DNA of 64,000 bases, from positions 1 through 64,000 of the forward strand of contig NZ_SNYO01000003.1 of assembly GCF_004363095.1 (NCBI RefSeq), read 5' to 3'. This DNA comes from Actinomycetospora succinea. Lineage in GTDB: Bacteria > Actinomycetota > Actinomycetes > Mycobacteriales > Pseudonocardiaceae. This document shows positions 1-8,059 of the stretch, in pieces; positions within the stretch are counted from its first letter, which is position 1; each line of letters begins with the position of its first letter. Position numbers and translations under genes: made by a program. The notes under the pieces were generated by a model. It saw only the letters and a list, made by a program, of their open reading frames with translations, ran no database searches and was not told the DNA's origin.

Positions 1-1
1 T

Positions 2-85
2 CAACCATCTGGGATCCGGTTCGGACAGTGCTCACCGGCCGGCGGCTCGGACACCGGAGTCTGGACCACGACCACGCCGGTGTAG
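2..85 (+). CDS. possible 3' end of a gene entering from the left
   Basis: Frame 2 is open from the window edge to a TAG at 83-85 and would give a 27-residue C-terminal tail ending TTTTPV. It would converge on the TetR gene whose stop lies 6 bp further on, a spacing common in this window. G or C ends about 21 of the 27 codons, which is compatible with coding but not decisive on so short a piece. No family can be named. It may be non-coding. Confidence 0.25.
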   Translation, partial: QPSGIRFGQCSPAGGSDTGVWTTTTPV

Positions 86-90
86 CCCCA

Positions 91-1251
91 TTAGGTCCGC
101 AGCACGGCCCCGGCCAGCGCCGCGGTCCGGGCGCGCGCACCGGGCCGGACCGCGAGGTGGTGCACGCGCGCCAGGCTGTTGACCAGCGCGAGCGCGGCGT
201 GGACGAGCACCCGGGCCTCGGCGGCGGGGAGCTCCGGGCGCGCGGCGGTGAGCAGCGCGACCCACTCGGCGAGGTAGGCGCGCTGGGAGCGGCGCAGGTC
301 GTCACGCGGCTCCGTGGGCAGGTGGATGGTCTGCGACACGAGCACGCTGACGATCTCGGGGTTCTCGGCGACGAAGGCCGTGTAGTCGGCGGCGAGGAGG
401 GTCAGCGCGTCGTCGGCGTCGCTCGCCCGGGCGAGCGCGTGGTGCAGGCCGAGCCACAGCGCCTCGTTGCCGCGGGACAGGGCGGCGAGCAGCAGGTCGG
501 TCTTGGTCGCGAAGTGCCGGTAGACGCTCGGGCCGGCGATCCCGGCCGCCGCGCCGATGTCGCCGAGGCCGACCGCCGGGTAGCCGTGCTCGCCGAAGAG
601 CCGGGTCGCGGCCGCGAGCAGGGCCTCGCGACGGGAGGCGGGCGCGAGCCCGCGGGGTCGTCCCGACGCGGCGGGCGGCCCGGTCGCCGGCGGCAGCGGC
701 GCGGTCAGCACCGCGCGCGCGGCCCCGGCGAGCAGGTCGCCGAACCGGTCGCCCGCGAGCGTCCAGCGGTGGTGCGACGGGCTGTCGACCACCGAGAGGG
801 CGGCCCACCCGCGCAGCTCGGCCGTCGCCGGGTCGGGCTCGGCGCTCGCGGCGGCGACGACCGCGGCCACCGCGCGCAGGCGGTGGCGGATCGCACGGAC
901 CTCGTCGGCGGGCAGGTGCCCGGCCTCGCGCTCCCAGAGCAGGCCGAACTCCCGGCGCTCGAGGGTGAGGGCGGTGAGGCCGCCGAGGAGGTCGTCGGGG
1001 GGCGCGGCGACCAGCGCCTCGATGCGGGCGAGGTGCTCGTCGAGGACCGCGAGCAGGAGCTCCTGCTTGCCGCGGACGTGGCGGTAGAGGGCGCTCGGGG
1101 CGATGCCGACCGCCGTGGCGACGTCCGCCATCCCGACGCGGTGGTACCCCTCGGACCAGAACAGCGCCGCCGCGGCCGCGAGGATCTGCCGGCGCCGGTC
1201 GCGCGGACGGCGACGGGGTGTGAACGACGATTCGCGCGCCGTGGCGGTCAC
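91..1251 (-). CDS. tandem-domain TetR/AcrR family regulator
   Basis: DNA-binding regulator made of two complete TetR units in one 386-residue chain. The first helix-turn-helix is at about residues 39-62 (ending SALYRHVRGK), the second at about 208-256 (ending PSVYRHFATK). Each is followed by a helical ligand-pocket-like region. Usual TetR proteins are about 200 residues, so this is an internal duplication or fusion. The frame runs back to a GTG at 1320. GTG 1251 is preferred because it begins MTATARESS, the normal lead-in length before the first helix, and has GGCGGC just upstream. It is divergent from an acyl-CoA ligase gene with an inverted repeat between them, so it probably controls that gene. 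The ligand is unknown; an acyl-CoA is a guess. Confidence 0.85.
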   Translation of the reverse strand: MTATARESSFTPRRRPRDRRRQILAAAAALFWSEGYHRVGMADVATAVGIAPSALYRHVRGKQELLLAVLDEHLARIEALVAAPPDDLLGGLTALTLERREFGLLWEREAGHLPADEVRAIRHRLRAVAAVVAAASAEPDPATAELRGWAALSVVDSPSHHRWTLAGDRFGDLLAGAARAVLTAPLPPATGPPAASGRPRGLAPASRREALLAAATRLFGEHGYPAVGLGDIGAAAGIAGPSVYRHFATKTDLLLAALSRGNEALWLGLHHALARASDADDALTLLAADYTAFVAENPEIVSVLVSQTIHLPTEPRDDLRRSQRAYLAEWVALLTAARPELPAAEARVLVHAALALVNSLARVHHLAVRPGARARTAALAGAVLRT

Positions 1252-1330
1252 GCCGCCGGCCCGTCGCCGAACGCCCGGATCATCCCGGTCTCCTCCCGCC
1301 GGACGCTTCCGCGAAGCCACGTGACGTGCT

Positions 1331-1349
1331 TCACTGACGCCGCCAGTGA
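1331..1349. promoter_or_regulatory. inverted repeat between divergent tetR and ligase genes
   Basis: A perfect 6-bp inverted repeat, TCACTG and CAGTGA around a 7-bp spacer, in the gap between the TetR gene and the acyl-CoA ligase gene. Its position and size suit a TetR operator. The assignment is inferred from position only. Confidence 0.45.
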
Positions 1350-1398
1350 GCTAATCACGGTTCACATAGCGCGGCAAGCACCGAGGGAAGGACCGACC

Positions 1399-2946
1399 GT
1401 GGAGATCACCCAGGCACTGCACCGCGCTGCCCAGCAGACCCCCGACCGTCCCGCGACGATCGCGGGCGACCGGGTCCGGACGTGGGCCGAGTGCCGCGAC
1501 CGCGTGGCCCGGCTCGCCGGCGCCCTGCAGGGCCTCGGGGTCGGGCCCGGCGACCGGGTCGCGATGCTCTCGCTGAACTCCGACCGCTTCCACGAGTACC
1601 TGTTCGCGGTGCCGTGGGCCGGCGGCGTCGTCACCCCGGTCAACATCCGCTGGAGCCCGGCGGAGATCGCGTTCTCGCTGGAGGACGCGCAGGTCGCGAT
1701 CCTGGTCGTCGACGACGCGTTCGTCCCCGCGGTGGCGGCGATCCGCGCGGAGGCCCCGGTGCTGCGCACCGTCGTCTACAGCGGCGACGGCGAGGTGCCC
1801 GAGGGCATGGTCGGCTTCGAGGCGCTCGTCGCCGACCACGAGCCCGTCCCCGACGCGCGCCGCGGCGGCGACGACCCGTACGGCATCTACTACACCGGCG
1901 GCACCACGGGGACGCCGAAGGGCGTGGTGCTCAGCCACACGAACCTGCTCGCGTCGGCCCTGGGCAGCACCGCGTCCGGGGCGTTCACCGAGCCCGGCGG
2001 GCGCTACCTGCACGCCGCGCCGATGTTCCACCTCGCCGACGGCGCCGCCTGGGTCGCGCGCAACGTCGTCGGCGGCACCCACGTGATCGTCCCGATGTTC
2101 ACGCCGGTGGGCGTGGCCGCGGCGATCGCGCAGCACGAGGTCACCGACGTCCTGCTCGTGCCGACGATGATCCAGTTGCTGGTCGACTCCCCCGAGGCCG
2201 CCGACGCCGACCTCACGAGCCTGCGCCACCTGCTCTACGGCGCCTCGCCGATCTCCGAGGCCGTCCTCGAGCGCGCCGCCAAGCGCCTGCCCGCCGCCGA
2301 GTTCACCCAGGCCTACGGGATGACCGAGCTCTCGCCGGTCGCGACCCTGCTCCTGCCCGCCGACCACGGCGTCGACCGGCTGCGGCGCTCGGCCGGACGC
2401 GCGGCGCCGCACTCCGAGGTGCGGATCATCGACGAGAACGACGACGAGGTCCCGTACGGCACCGTCGGCGAGATCGTCAGCCGCGGCCCGCACGTGATGC
2501 TCGGCTACTGGAACCGCCCCGAGGAGACCGCGAGCGCGCTGCGCGGCGGGTGGATGCACACCGGCGACGGGGGCCGGATGGACGACGAGGGCTACGTCTA
2601 CGTCGTCGACCGGATCAAGGACATGATCGTCTCGGGCGGCGAGAACGTGTACTCGGTCGAGGTCGAGAACGCGCTGGCCAAGCACCCGGACGTCGCGTCC
2701 TGCGCGGTGATCGGCGTGCCCGACGAGGAGTGGGGCGAGCGCGTGCACGCGGTCGTCGTCGCCGTCCCCGGCGCCGCGCCGACGAGCGAGGAGCTGCGCG
2801 AGCACGTCAAGGGCCTCATCGCGGGCTACAAGGCCCCGCGCACCGTGGAGCTCCGCGACGCGCTCCCGATCTCCGGCGCCGGGAAGATCCTCAAGCGCGA
2901 CCTGCGCGCGGAGCACTGGTCGGCCGCCGACCGCGGGGTGTCCTGA
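1399..2946 (+). CDS. acyl-CoA synthetase (AMP-forming, class I adenylate-forming)
   Basis: Activates a carboxylic acid to its acyl-AMP and then its CoA thioester in the cytoplasm. The 515-residue protein has the P-loop-like motif YYTGGTTGTPKG at about 164, AYGMTE at about 305, the GWMHTGD adenylate motif near 385, the hinge IKDMIVSGGENVYSVEVE and the C-terminal lysine in GAGKILKRDL, so it looks complete and active. The GTG start at 1399 follows a good GGGAAGGA ribosome site at 1385-1392. The frame is open far upstream, but that stretch is antisense to the TetR gene and is not coding. It is probably repressed by the divergent TetR protein. Chain length cannot be read from the sequence; FadD-type or short aromatic acids are both possible. 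Confidence 0.92.
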   Translation: MEITQALHRAAQQTPDRPATIAGDRVRTWAECRDRVARLAGALQGLGVGPGDRVAMLSLNSDRFHEYLFAVPWAGGVVTPVNIRWSPAEIAFSLEDAQVAILVVDDAFVPAVAAIRAEAPVLRTVVYSGDGEVPEGMVGFEALVADHEPVPDARRGGDDPYGIYYTGGTTGTPKGVVLSHTNLLASALGSTASGAFTEPGGRYLHAAPMFHLADGAAWVARNVVGGTHVIVPMFTPVGVAAAIAQHEVTDVLLVPTMIQLLVDSPEAADADLTSLRHLLYGASPISEAVLERAAKRLPAAEFTQAYGMTELSPVATLLLPADHGVDRLRRSAGRAAPHSEVRIIDENDDEVPYGTVGEIVSRGPHVMLGYWNRPEETASALRGGWMHTGDGGRMDDEGYVYVVDRIKDMIVSGGENVYSVEVENALAKHPDVASCAVIGVPDEEWGERVHAVVVAVPGAAPTSEELREHVKGLIAGYKAPRTVELRDALPISGAGKILKRDLRAEHWSAADRGVS

Positions 2947-2956
2947 CGCGTCCCCG

Positions 2957-3030
2957 GTACGAGCGATGCGGCATCGCTGGCGTCCAGCACCAGGATCGCC
3001 ACATGCTCGCTGCGCGACACGCCGGAGTGC
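2957..3030 (+). repeat. dispersed 74-bp structured repeat, copy 1
   Basis: About 88% identical to 59166-59240 in the same orientation. It lies in the 114-bp gap between convergent genes. It contains AGCGATG-CGG-CATCGCT (a 7-bp hairpin), and just beyond its end arms GCGCGACAC and GTGTCGCGC bracket about 30 bp. It may act as a bidirectional terminator here. The two-copy match is visible directly; membership of a larger genomic family is inferred. Confidence 0.75.
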
Positions 3031-3060
3031 GCTCGAACGTGCGCTGCGGTGTCGCGCGCC

Positions 3061-4521
3061 TCAGACCGACGTCGGGCGGTGCTGATACCGGCCGGTGGGC
3101 GCCCCCTCGACCTTGCCGTCGGCCCACACGCGCTGCCCGCGCACGAACGTCGCGTCGACGGTCGAGCCGATCTCGAGGCCGCGGAACGGCGTGTACTCCT
3201 GGGTCGACTCCGACTGGGCCGCGTCGACGGTCCACGAGCGGTCGGGGTCGACGAGCACGACGTCGGCGTCGTAGCCCGGTGCGAGGTCGCCCTTGGAGCC
3301 CAGGCCGAAGCGCTGGGCCGGGTTCCACGACGTCAGCGCGGCCACGGCGCCGAGCGGCAGGCCGCGCTTCCGCCCCTCGCCGACGAGTCCCGGCAGCAGG
3401 TACTCGGTGCCGCCGAAGCCCGACTTCGCGGCGAAGATGTCCGCCGGGTCGTCGCCGAACTTCGTCGCCTCCTTGCAGCAGGCGTGGTCGGAGACGACCC
3501 ACGACACCTCGCCGGCGAGCACGTGGCGCCACAGCGCCTCGACGTCCTCGCGCGGGCGCAGCGGCGGGTTGACCTTGCCGCCCACCCCGTCGGCGGTGGA
3601 CACGTCGGCCAACAGGTGCCCGATCGTCACCTCGCGGCGGAAGTCGACGTGCGGGAACGTGCCGGCCATCAGCAGCGCCGCCTCGAGGGCCTTCGCCGAC
3701 GAGAGGTGCAGCAGGTTGATCGTCGGCAGCCCGGTCTCGTGGGCGAGGTACGACGCGATCGTGACCGCGAGCCCCTCGGAGTGCGGCGGGCGCGAGGCGC
3801 TGTAGGCCTCGAGGCCGGTCAGCCTCCCCTCCTGCTCGACGATCCGCGTGTACGCCGTCATGATCTCGGCGGTCTCGCAGTGCAGCGAGAGCGAGATGCG
3901 GTCGGCGATGTCGGGGCGCTGCTCGCGGACGCGCTGGATGCCGCGCATGACGAACTCGAAGTGCGCGATGTCGTAGCGCTCGCCCTCGGGGATCATGAGG
4001 AACGCGTTCTGGTCGTTCGAGCGCCCGTGCAGGCCGTGGCTGCCGTAGAACATGAAGATCTTGAACGACGTGACGCCGTGCTCGTCGACGAGCATCGGGA
4101 TCTCGTCGATGTGCGAGGCCTGCATCGGCGCGAGGTGGAACGCGTAGTCGACGTACGAGCGGCCCTCGGCGGCGGCGAGCACCTCGGGGAACAGGTCGGC
4201 GTAGTCGCCGCCCTTGTTCAGGTAGTACTGCCCCGAGCGCATGTAGGTCAGCGAGGTCGTCACGCCGCCCTGCGCGCAGGCGCGGCTCTCGGTCTCGGCG
4301 TCCTGGGACAGCGGGTTGTAGATGCCCCAGTGCTGGTGGGCGTCGACGACGCCGGGGAAGGCGAGGCGACCGCGACCCTCCTCGACCCGCGCGGCGTCCG
4401 CGCCGAGGTCCGGCCCGACGGCGGTGATGCGCCCGTCGTCGACGGCGATGTCGGCGTGCGCGACCTCCTCGACGCCCGGACGGACGACGCGCACGTCGCG
4501 GATGATCAGGTCGTGGCTCAC
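3061..4521 (-). CDS. hydantoinase/dihydropyrimidinase-like amidohydrolase
   Basis: Metal-dependent cyclic-amide hydrolase of the D-hydantoinase/allantoinase/dihydroorotase superfamily (486 residues). Visible ligands are H62 and H64 in DAHQHWG, a candidate carboxylated Lys154 in TSFKIFMF, H214 in LHCETAE, H272 in HLSS and the catalytic D345 in SDHACC. The KVNPPLRP loop at about 316-323 is typical of the family. The GTG start at 4521 overlaps the stop of the upstream FAD gene by 4 nt (GTGA), so the pair is translationally coupled. The substrate is unknown: hydantoin, dihydropyrimidine or another cyclic imide. The neighbours suggest a catabolic role whose product feeds the divergent CoA-transferase operon. 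Confidence 0.9.
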   Translation of the reverse strand: MSHDLIIRDVRVVRPGVEEVAHADIAVDDGRITAVGPDLGADAARVEEGRGRLAFPGVVDAHQHWGIYNPLSQDAETESRACAQGGVTTSLTYMRSGQYYLNKGGDYADLFPEVLAAAEGRSYVDYAFHLAPMQASHIDEIPMLVDEHGVTSFKIFMFYGSHGLHGRSNDQNAFLMIPEGERYDIAHFEFVMRGIQRVREQRPDIADRISLSLHCETAEIMTAYTRIVEQEGRLTGLEAYSASRPPHSEGLAVTIASYLAHETGLPTINLLHLSSAKALEAALLMAGTFPHVDFRREVTIGHLLADVSTADGVGGKVNPPLRPREDVEALWRHVLAGEVSWVVSDHACCKEATKFGDDPADIFAAKSGFGGTEYLLPGLVGEGRKRGLPLGAVAALTSWNPAQRFGLGSKGDLAPGYDADVVLVDPDRSWTVDAAQSESTQEYTPFRGLEIGSTVDATFVRGQRVWADGKVEGAPTGRYQHRPTSV

Positions 4522-5894
4522 GGGGAGACCTCCTGCAGTCGTGGGGTGGCCGCGAGGTGGTCCGCGGCCAGGTGGGCGAGCCCGAGGGCGGGGAGCAGGC
4601 CGTTGCCGGCGAGGTAGCCGGCGGCGCCGTGGCCGGACATGCCGACCGCCGCGCCGCCGGAGGCGTAGACGGGGCCGAGCGGGCGCTCGTCCGCGTCGAG
4701 CACGCGGGCGTGCTCGTCGACCCGCAGTCCGCCCTGGGTGTGGAACAGGGCGGGGACGATCTCGACCGCGGCCAGCGGCGCCGCGAGCGGCGCCTCCACC
4801 GAGGTCCGGCCGACGCGGTCGGCGTCCTGCTCGCCGCGGGCGACCGCGGCGGCGTCGGCGAGCTCGCCGGCCAGGACGCTCGTCGGCACGCCGAGGAGGC
4901 CGGCCAGGTCGGCGACGTTCCCCGCCCAGCGCAGCGCTCCGGAGTCGACGACGTCGCGGTAGTCGCCGAACGCCCGGGACAGGGCGTCGATCCGCTGGTC
5001 GAGCACGACCCAGCCCCGCGCCCCGGGACGGGCCGCGAGCCACGCGGCGAACTCCGAGTAGCCGGCGGTCTCGTCGGCGAAGCGCCGGCCGTCGGCGTCG
5101 ACGACGACCGCGCCGTGCATGACGGTCGTCCAGGTCACCAGCGTCCGCGCGGCCGCCGAGAGCGCCGCGTGGCCCTGGTAGGCGTCGAGACACCCGGTCG
5201 CCGCGCCCAGGGCCGTGCCCAGGCGCAGCGCGTCGCCGCGGGCGTACTCGCTGCCGTGGTAGGTCGCGCCGGCGATCTCGCCGACGTGCTCGGCCACCAG
5301 CGAGGCGTCGGCGCCGAAGCCGTTGGTGGCGAGCAGGACGGCGCGCGCGGTGATGACCTCGGTCGCGCCGGAGGGGTCGGAGACGGTGACGACGGCGCCA
5401 TCGCGCAACTGGACGTCGACCGCCCGCGACGGACACAGCAGGTCGATCCGGTCCGACGCCGCCACCGCGTCGGCGAGCCCGCGCAGCAGCGACGACCCGT
5501 GCCGGCCGGGCACCGTGTGCACGCGGCGGGCCGAGTGCCCGGGGTAGTCCATGTCGACCGGCAGCTCGATCGGCAGCCCGACCCCGTCGGCGAGCCACTC
5601 CACGAGGCTGGCGCTCACGGTCGTCAGCGCCCGGGCGACGCGACGGTCCGCGGCGCCGGCGGTCTTCGCCTCGACGTCGGCGAGGAAGAGCTCGGGCGAG
5701 TCGTCGATGCCCGCCGCGCGCTGGAAGCGGCTGCCCGCGCCCGGGACCATCGCCGTGGACATGGCGGTGTTGTTGCCCCGCCGGAAGTGCTCGTCGGCCT
5801 CCACCACGACGACGTCCAGACCGTGCTCGGCGGCGCGCAGCGCGCCGGCCAGGCCCCCGCCCGCGCCGACCACCACGAGGTCGGTGTCCACCAC
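4518..5894 (-). CDS. FAD-dependent oxidoreductase (fumarate reductase/ketosteroid dehydrogenase-like)
   Basis: Flavoprotein of the FAD_binding_2 family, about 458 residues. The N-terminus carries the Rossmann motif DLVVVGAGGGLAG followed by the acidic end of beta-2 (VVVEADEH). A C-terminal GGLRVDEHARVLD...GPVYASGGA...GHGAAGYLAGNG section closes the FAD site. Several GTG codons could start it (5903, 5894, 5891). 5894 is chosen because GAGGTGG lies about 5 nt upstream. First gene of a two-gene operon with the amidohydrolase. It probably introduces a C=C bond or reduces one in the same substrate series, but this is inference. It is divergent from the IclR gene, which may regulate both sides. Confidence 0.85.
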   Translation of the reverse strand: MVDTDLVVVGAGGGLAGALRAAEHGLDVVVVEADEHFRRGNNTAMSTAMVPGAGSRFQRAAGIDDSPELFLADVEAKTAGAADRRVARALTTVSASLVEWLADGVGLPIELPVDMDYPGHSARRVHTVPGRHGSSLLRGLADAVAASDRIDLLCPSRAVDVQLRDGAVVTVSDPSGATEVITARAVLLATNGFGADASLVAEHVGEIAGATYHGSEYARGDALRLGTALGAATGCLDAYQGHAALSAAARTLVTWTTVMHGAVVVDADGRRFADETAGYSEFAAWLAARPGARGWVVLDQRIDALSRAFGDYRDVVDSGALRWAGNVADLAGLLGVPTSVLAGELADAAAVARGEQDADRVGRTSVEAPLAAPLAAVEIVPALFHTQGGLRVDEHARVLDADERPLGPVYASGGAAVGMSGHGAAGYLAGNGLLPALGLAHLAADHLAATPRLQEVSP

Positions 5895-5905
5895 CGCGAC
5901 CACCT

Positions 5906-5924
5906 CGTTTCGCTGGAAGAAACG
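5906..5924. promoter_or_regulatory. inverted repeat upstream of the FAD gene
   Basis: CGTTTC and GAAACG form a perfect 6-bp inverted repeat around 7 bp, just upstream of the leftward operon. Its size and symmetry fit an operator for the divergently encoded IclR regulator. The assignment rests on position. Confidence 0.4.
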
Positions 5925-5993
5925 CCTCTGACGAGCTCGCGACTCGCATGACAGCAGCTCAAAGGGCAGCTGGCAAGAGAACGACGGCGCCGG

Positions 5994-6027
5994 TTGACAC
6001 ACCGGGCGGAACGCCCCGAAGGTGTGT
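5994..6027 (+). promoter_or_regulatory. -35 like box and inverted repeat before the iclR operon
   Basis: TTGACA at 5994-5999 resembles a -35 box, though no good -10 is visible 16-18 bp further. It overlaps a 7-bp inverted repeat, ACACACC (5997-6003) and GGTGTGT (6021-6027). The repeat would cover the promoter and is a candidate autoregulatory site. Confidence 0.4.
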
Positions 6028-6056
6028 TCCGTCGAGCGAGACGGGAGGTCGGCGTC

Positions 6057-6869
6057 ATGGCGGACGCGACGGGGGGCACGGAGTCCACCTCACGGGTGGC
6101 CGACGTGCTGCTGCTGTTCGTCGAGGGGCCCTCGACGCTCGGGGTCTCGCGCATCGCGCGGGACCTGGGCCTGTCGAAGGCCGTGGTGCACCGGATCCTG
6201 CAGTCCCTGGCGGCGCGCGACATGGTCGCGCTCGACCCCGCCAGCCGCGAGTACCGGCTCGGCGGGGCCGCCGCGGCGCTCGGCGCCCGGGCGCTGCGCG
6301 ACTCGGATCTGCGCTCCGCAGCCCTGCCGCTGCTGCGGGGCCTGCGCGACGAGACGCGGGAGACCGCGACGCTCTCGACGCCGGTCCCCCACGGCCGCGT
6401 CTACCTCGACCAGGTCGTCGGCCTGCACGAGATCAAGATGACCGTGGAGCTCGGCCGCCGGTTCCCGCTGCACGCCGGCAGCTCGGGCAAGTGCATGCTC
6501 GCCCACCTCGACCCGGAGCACCGCGAGGAGGCGCTCGCCGAGCCGCTCGAGGCGCTGACCCCGCACACCCCGGTCGACGCCGTGGCCCTGCGCGGCGAGC
6601 TCGACGACATCGTCGCCCGCGGCTGGGCGGTCTCGGCCGGCGAGCGCCAGGCCGACGCCGGATCGGTCGCCGCGCCCGTCTTCGGCGTCTCCGGCGAGGT
6701 GCTGGGCGCGATCTCCGTGTGCGGCCCGCGCTACCGGATGACCGACGAGCTCGTCGCCGGCCTCGGCCCGCGCGTCGCCGCGGTCGCCGCCCAGATCTCC
6801 CGGCGCCTGGGTGGCGATCCGGGACACCCCAGCAGCGCCGCCCCCGTCGCGGCGGGAAGGAACGCCTGA
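6057..6869 (+). CDS. IclR family transcriptional regulator
   Basis: A 270-residue regulator with an N-terminal winged helix (LGVSRIARDLGLSKAVVHRILQSL, about 26-50) and a C-terminal effector domain containing GRVYLDQVVG, LHAGSSGKCMLAHL and the closing GAISVCGPRYRMTDE segment, the standard IclR layout and length. The ATG at 6057 follows GGGAGG at 6043-6048. Its stop overlaps the next start by one base, so it is the first gene of the operon it probably controls (CoA-transferase to MFS). The effector is likely a pathway acid or intermediate. Confidence 0.9.
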   Translation: MADATGGTESTSRVADVLLLFVEGPSTLGVSRIARDLGLSKAVVHRILQSLAARDMVALDPASREYRLGGAAAALGARALRDSDLRSAALPLLRGLRDETRETATLSTPVPHGRVYLDQVVGLHEIKMTVELGRRFPLHAGSSGKCMLAHLDPEHREEALAEPLEALTPHTPVDAVALRGELDDIVARGWAVSAGERQADAGSVAAPVFGVSGEVLGAISVCGPRYRMTDELVAGLGPRVAAVAAQISRRLGGDPGHPSSAAPVAAGRNA

Positions 6870-8059
6870 TGACGGCCCCCGACGCCCTCGCCGGCCTCAA
6901 GGTCCTCGACGTCGCCACGCTCTTCGCCGGCCCGCTGGCGGCGACGATGTTCGGCGACCACGGCGCCGAGGTCATCAAGATCGAGCACCCGCGCGGCGAC
7001 CCCTCGCGCACCCACGGCGCGCAGCGCGACGGCGTCGGCCTGTGGTGGAAGATGCTCGGCCGCAACAAGCAGGCGATCACGCTGAACCTGTCGTCGCCCG
7101 AGGGCCAGGAGGTCTTCCGCGCGCTCGCGGCCGACGCCGACGTCGTCATCGAGAACTTCCGCCCCGGCACGCTCGAGCGCTGGGGCGTCGGGTGGGACGT
7201 GCTCTCGGAGGCCAACCCCGGCCTCGTCCTCGCCCGCGTCACCGGGTTCGGCCAGTTCGGGCCGTACTCGTCGCGGCCCGGGTTCGGCACGCTCGCCGAG
7301 GCCATGAGCGGGTTCGCCGCGATCACCGGCGAGCCCGACGGGCCGCCGACCCTGCCGCCGTTCGGTCTCGCCGACGGGGTCGCCGCGCTGACCACGGCGT
7401 TCGGGATCATGACCGCGCTGCGCGCCCGCGAGCAGACGGGCCGCGGGCAGGTGCTCGACATGGCGATCATCGAGCCGCTGCTCACCGTGCTGGGCCCGCA
7501 GGTCATCGCCTACGACCAGCTCGGCGAGCTCCAGCCGCGCCACGGCAACCGCTCCTCGAACAACGCGCCGCGCAACACCTACGAGTGCGCCGACGGCCGC
7601 TGGGTCGCCGTGTCGACGAGCGCGCAGTCGATCGCCGAGCGCGTGATGCGGCTGGTCGGGCGCCCGGAGCTCATCGACGAGCCGTGGTTCGCGACCGGCG
7701 CCGAGCGCGCGCGCCACGCCGACGTCCTCGACGAGGCCGTCGGGTCGTGGATCGCGGCGCGCGACCGCGAGGAGGTCGTCGCCGCGTTCGAGAAGGCCGA
7801 GGCCGCGGTGGCGCCGATCTACACCGCGGCCGACGTGCTCGACGACCCGCAGTACGCGGCCCTGGGCAGCATCGTCTCGGTCGACGACGACGAGCTCGGC
7901 CCGGTGCGCTTCCAGAACGTGCCCTTCCGGCTCTCCGAGACCCCGGGCCGCGTCCGCACCACCGGCCCGCGCCTCGGCGAGCACACCGCCGAGGTGCTCG
8001 CCCGCCACGGCGTCGACGACGCGCGCCTCGCCGAGCTGCGGGCCGCGGGAGCAGTGTGA
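6869..8059 (+). CDS. CaiB/BaiF family (type III) CoA-transferase
   Basis: Moves CoA between carboxylic acids in the cytoplasm (396 residues, normal for the family). The N-terminal GLKVLDVATLFAGPLAATMFGD fold, AEVIKIEHPRGD and ENFRPGTLERWG are classic. The catalytic aspartate is D169 in FGLADGVAALTTA, and GRGQVLDMAIIEP follows. It starts at ATG 6869, sharing one base with the IclR stop, after a GGCGGGAAGGAA ribosome site. The CitE-like lyase follows with a 4-nt overlap. That pairing recalls the transferase/lyase pair of itaconate or citramalate degradation, although no itaconyl-CoA hydratase is seen here. Confidence 0.92.
   Translation: MTAPDALAGLKVLDVATLFAGPLAATMFGDHGAEVIKIEHPRGDPSRTHGAQRDGVGLWWKMLGRNKQAITLNLSSPEGQEVFRALAADADVVIENFRPGTLERWGVGWDVLSEANPGLVLARVTGFGQFGPYSSRPGFGTLAEAMSGFAAITGEPDGPPTLPPFGLADGVAALTTAFGIMTALRAREQTGRGQVLDMAIIEPLLTVLGPQVIAYDQLGELQPRHGNRSSNNAPRNTYECADGRWVAVSTSAQSIAERVMRLVGRPELIDEPWFATGAERARHADVLDEAVGSWIAARDREEVVAAFEKAEAAVAPIYTAADVLDDPQYAALGSIVSVDDDELGPVRFQNVPFRLSETPGRVRTTGPRLGEHTAEVLARHGVDDARLAELRAAGAV

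Noticed and set aside
28-1398. Open frame upstream of and fused to the acyl-CoA ligase
   Set aside because: It is antisense to the TetR gene, has no family match and arises from lack of stops in GC-rich DNA. The ligase starts at 1399 with a proper ribosome site.
3049-4617. Long plus-strand frame opposite the amidohydrolase
   Set aside because: Its translation is Arg/Gly/Val/Asp-rich with no motif, while the minus strand has all the hydantoinase metal ligands.
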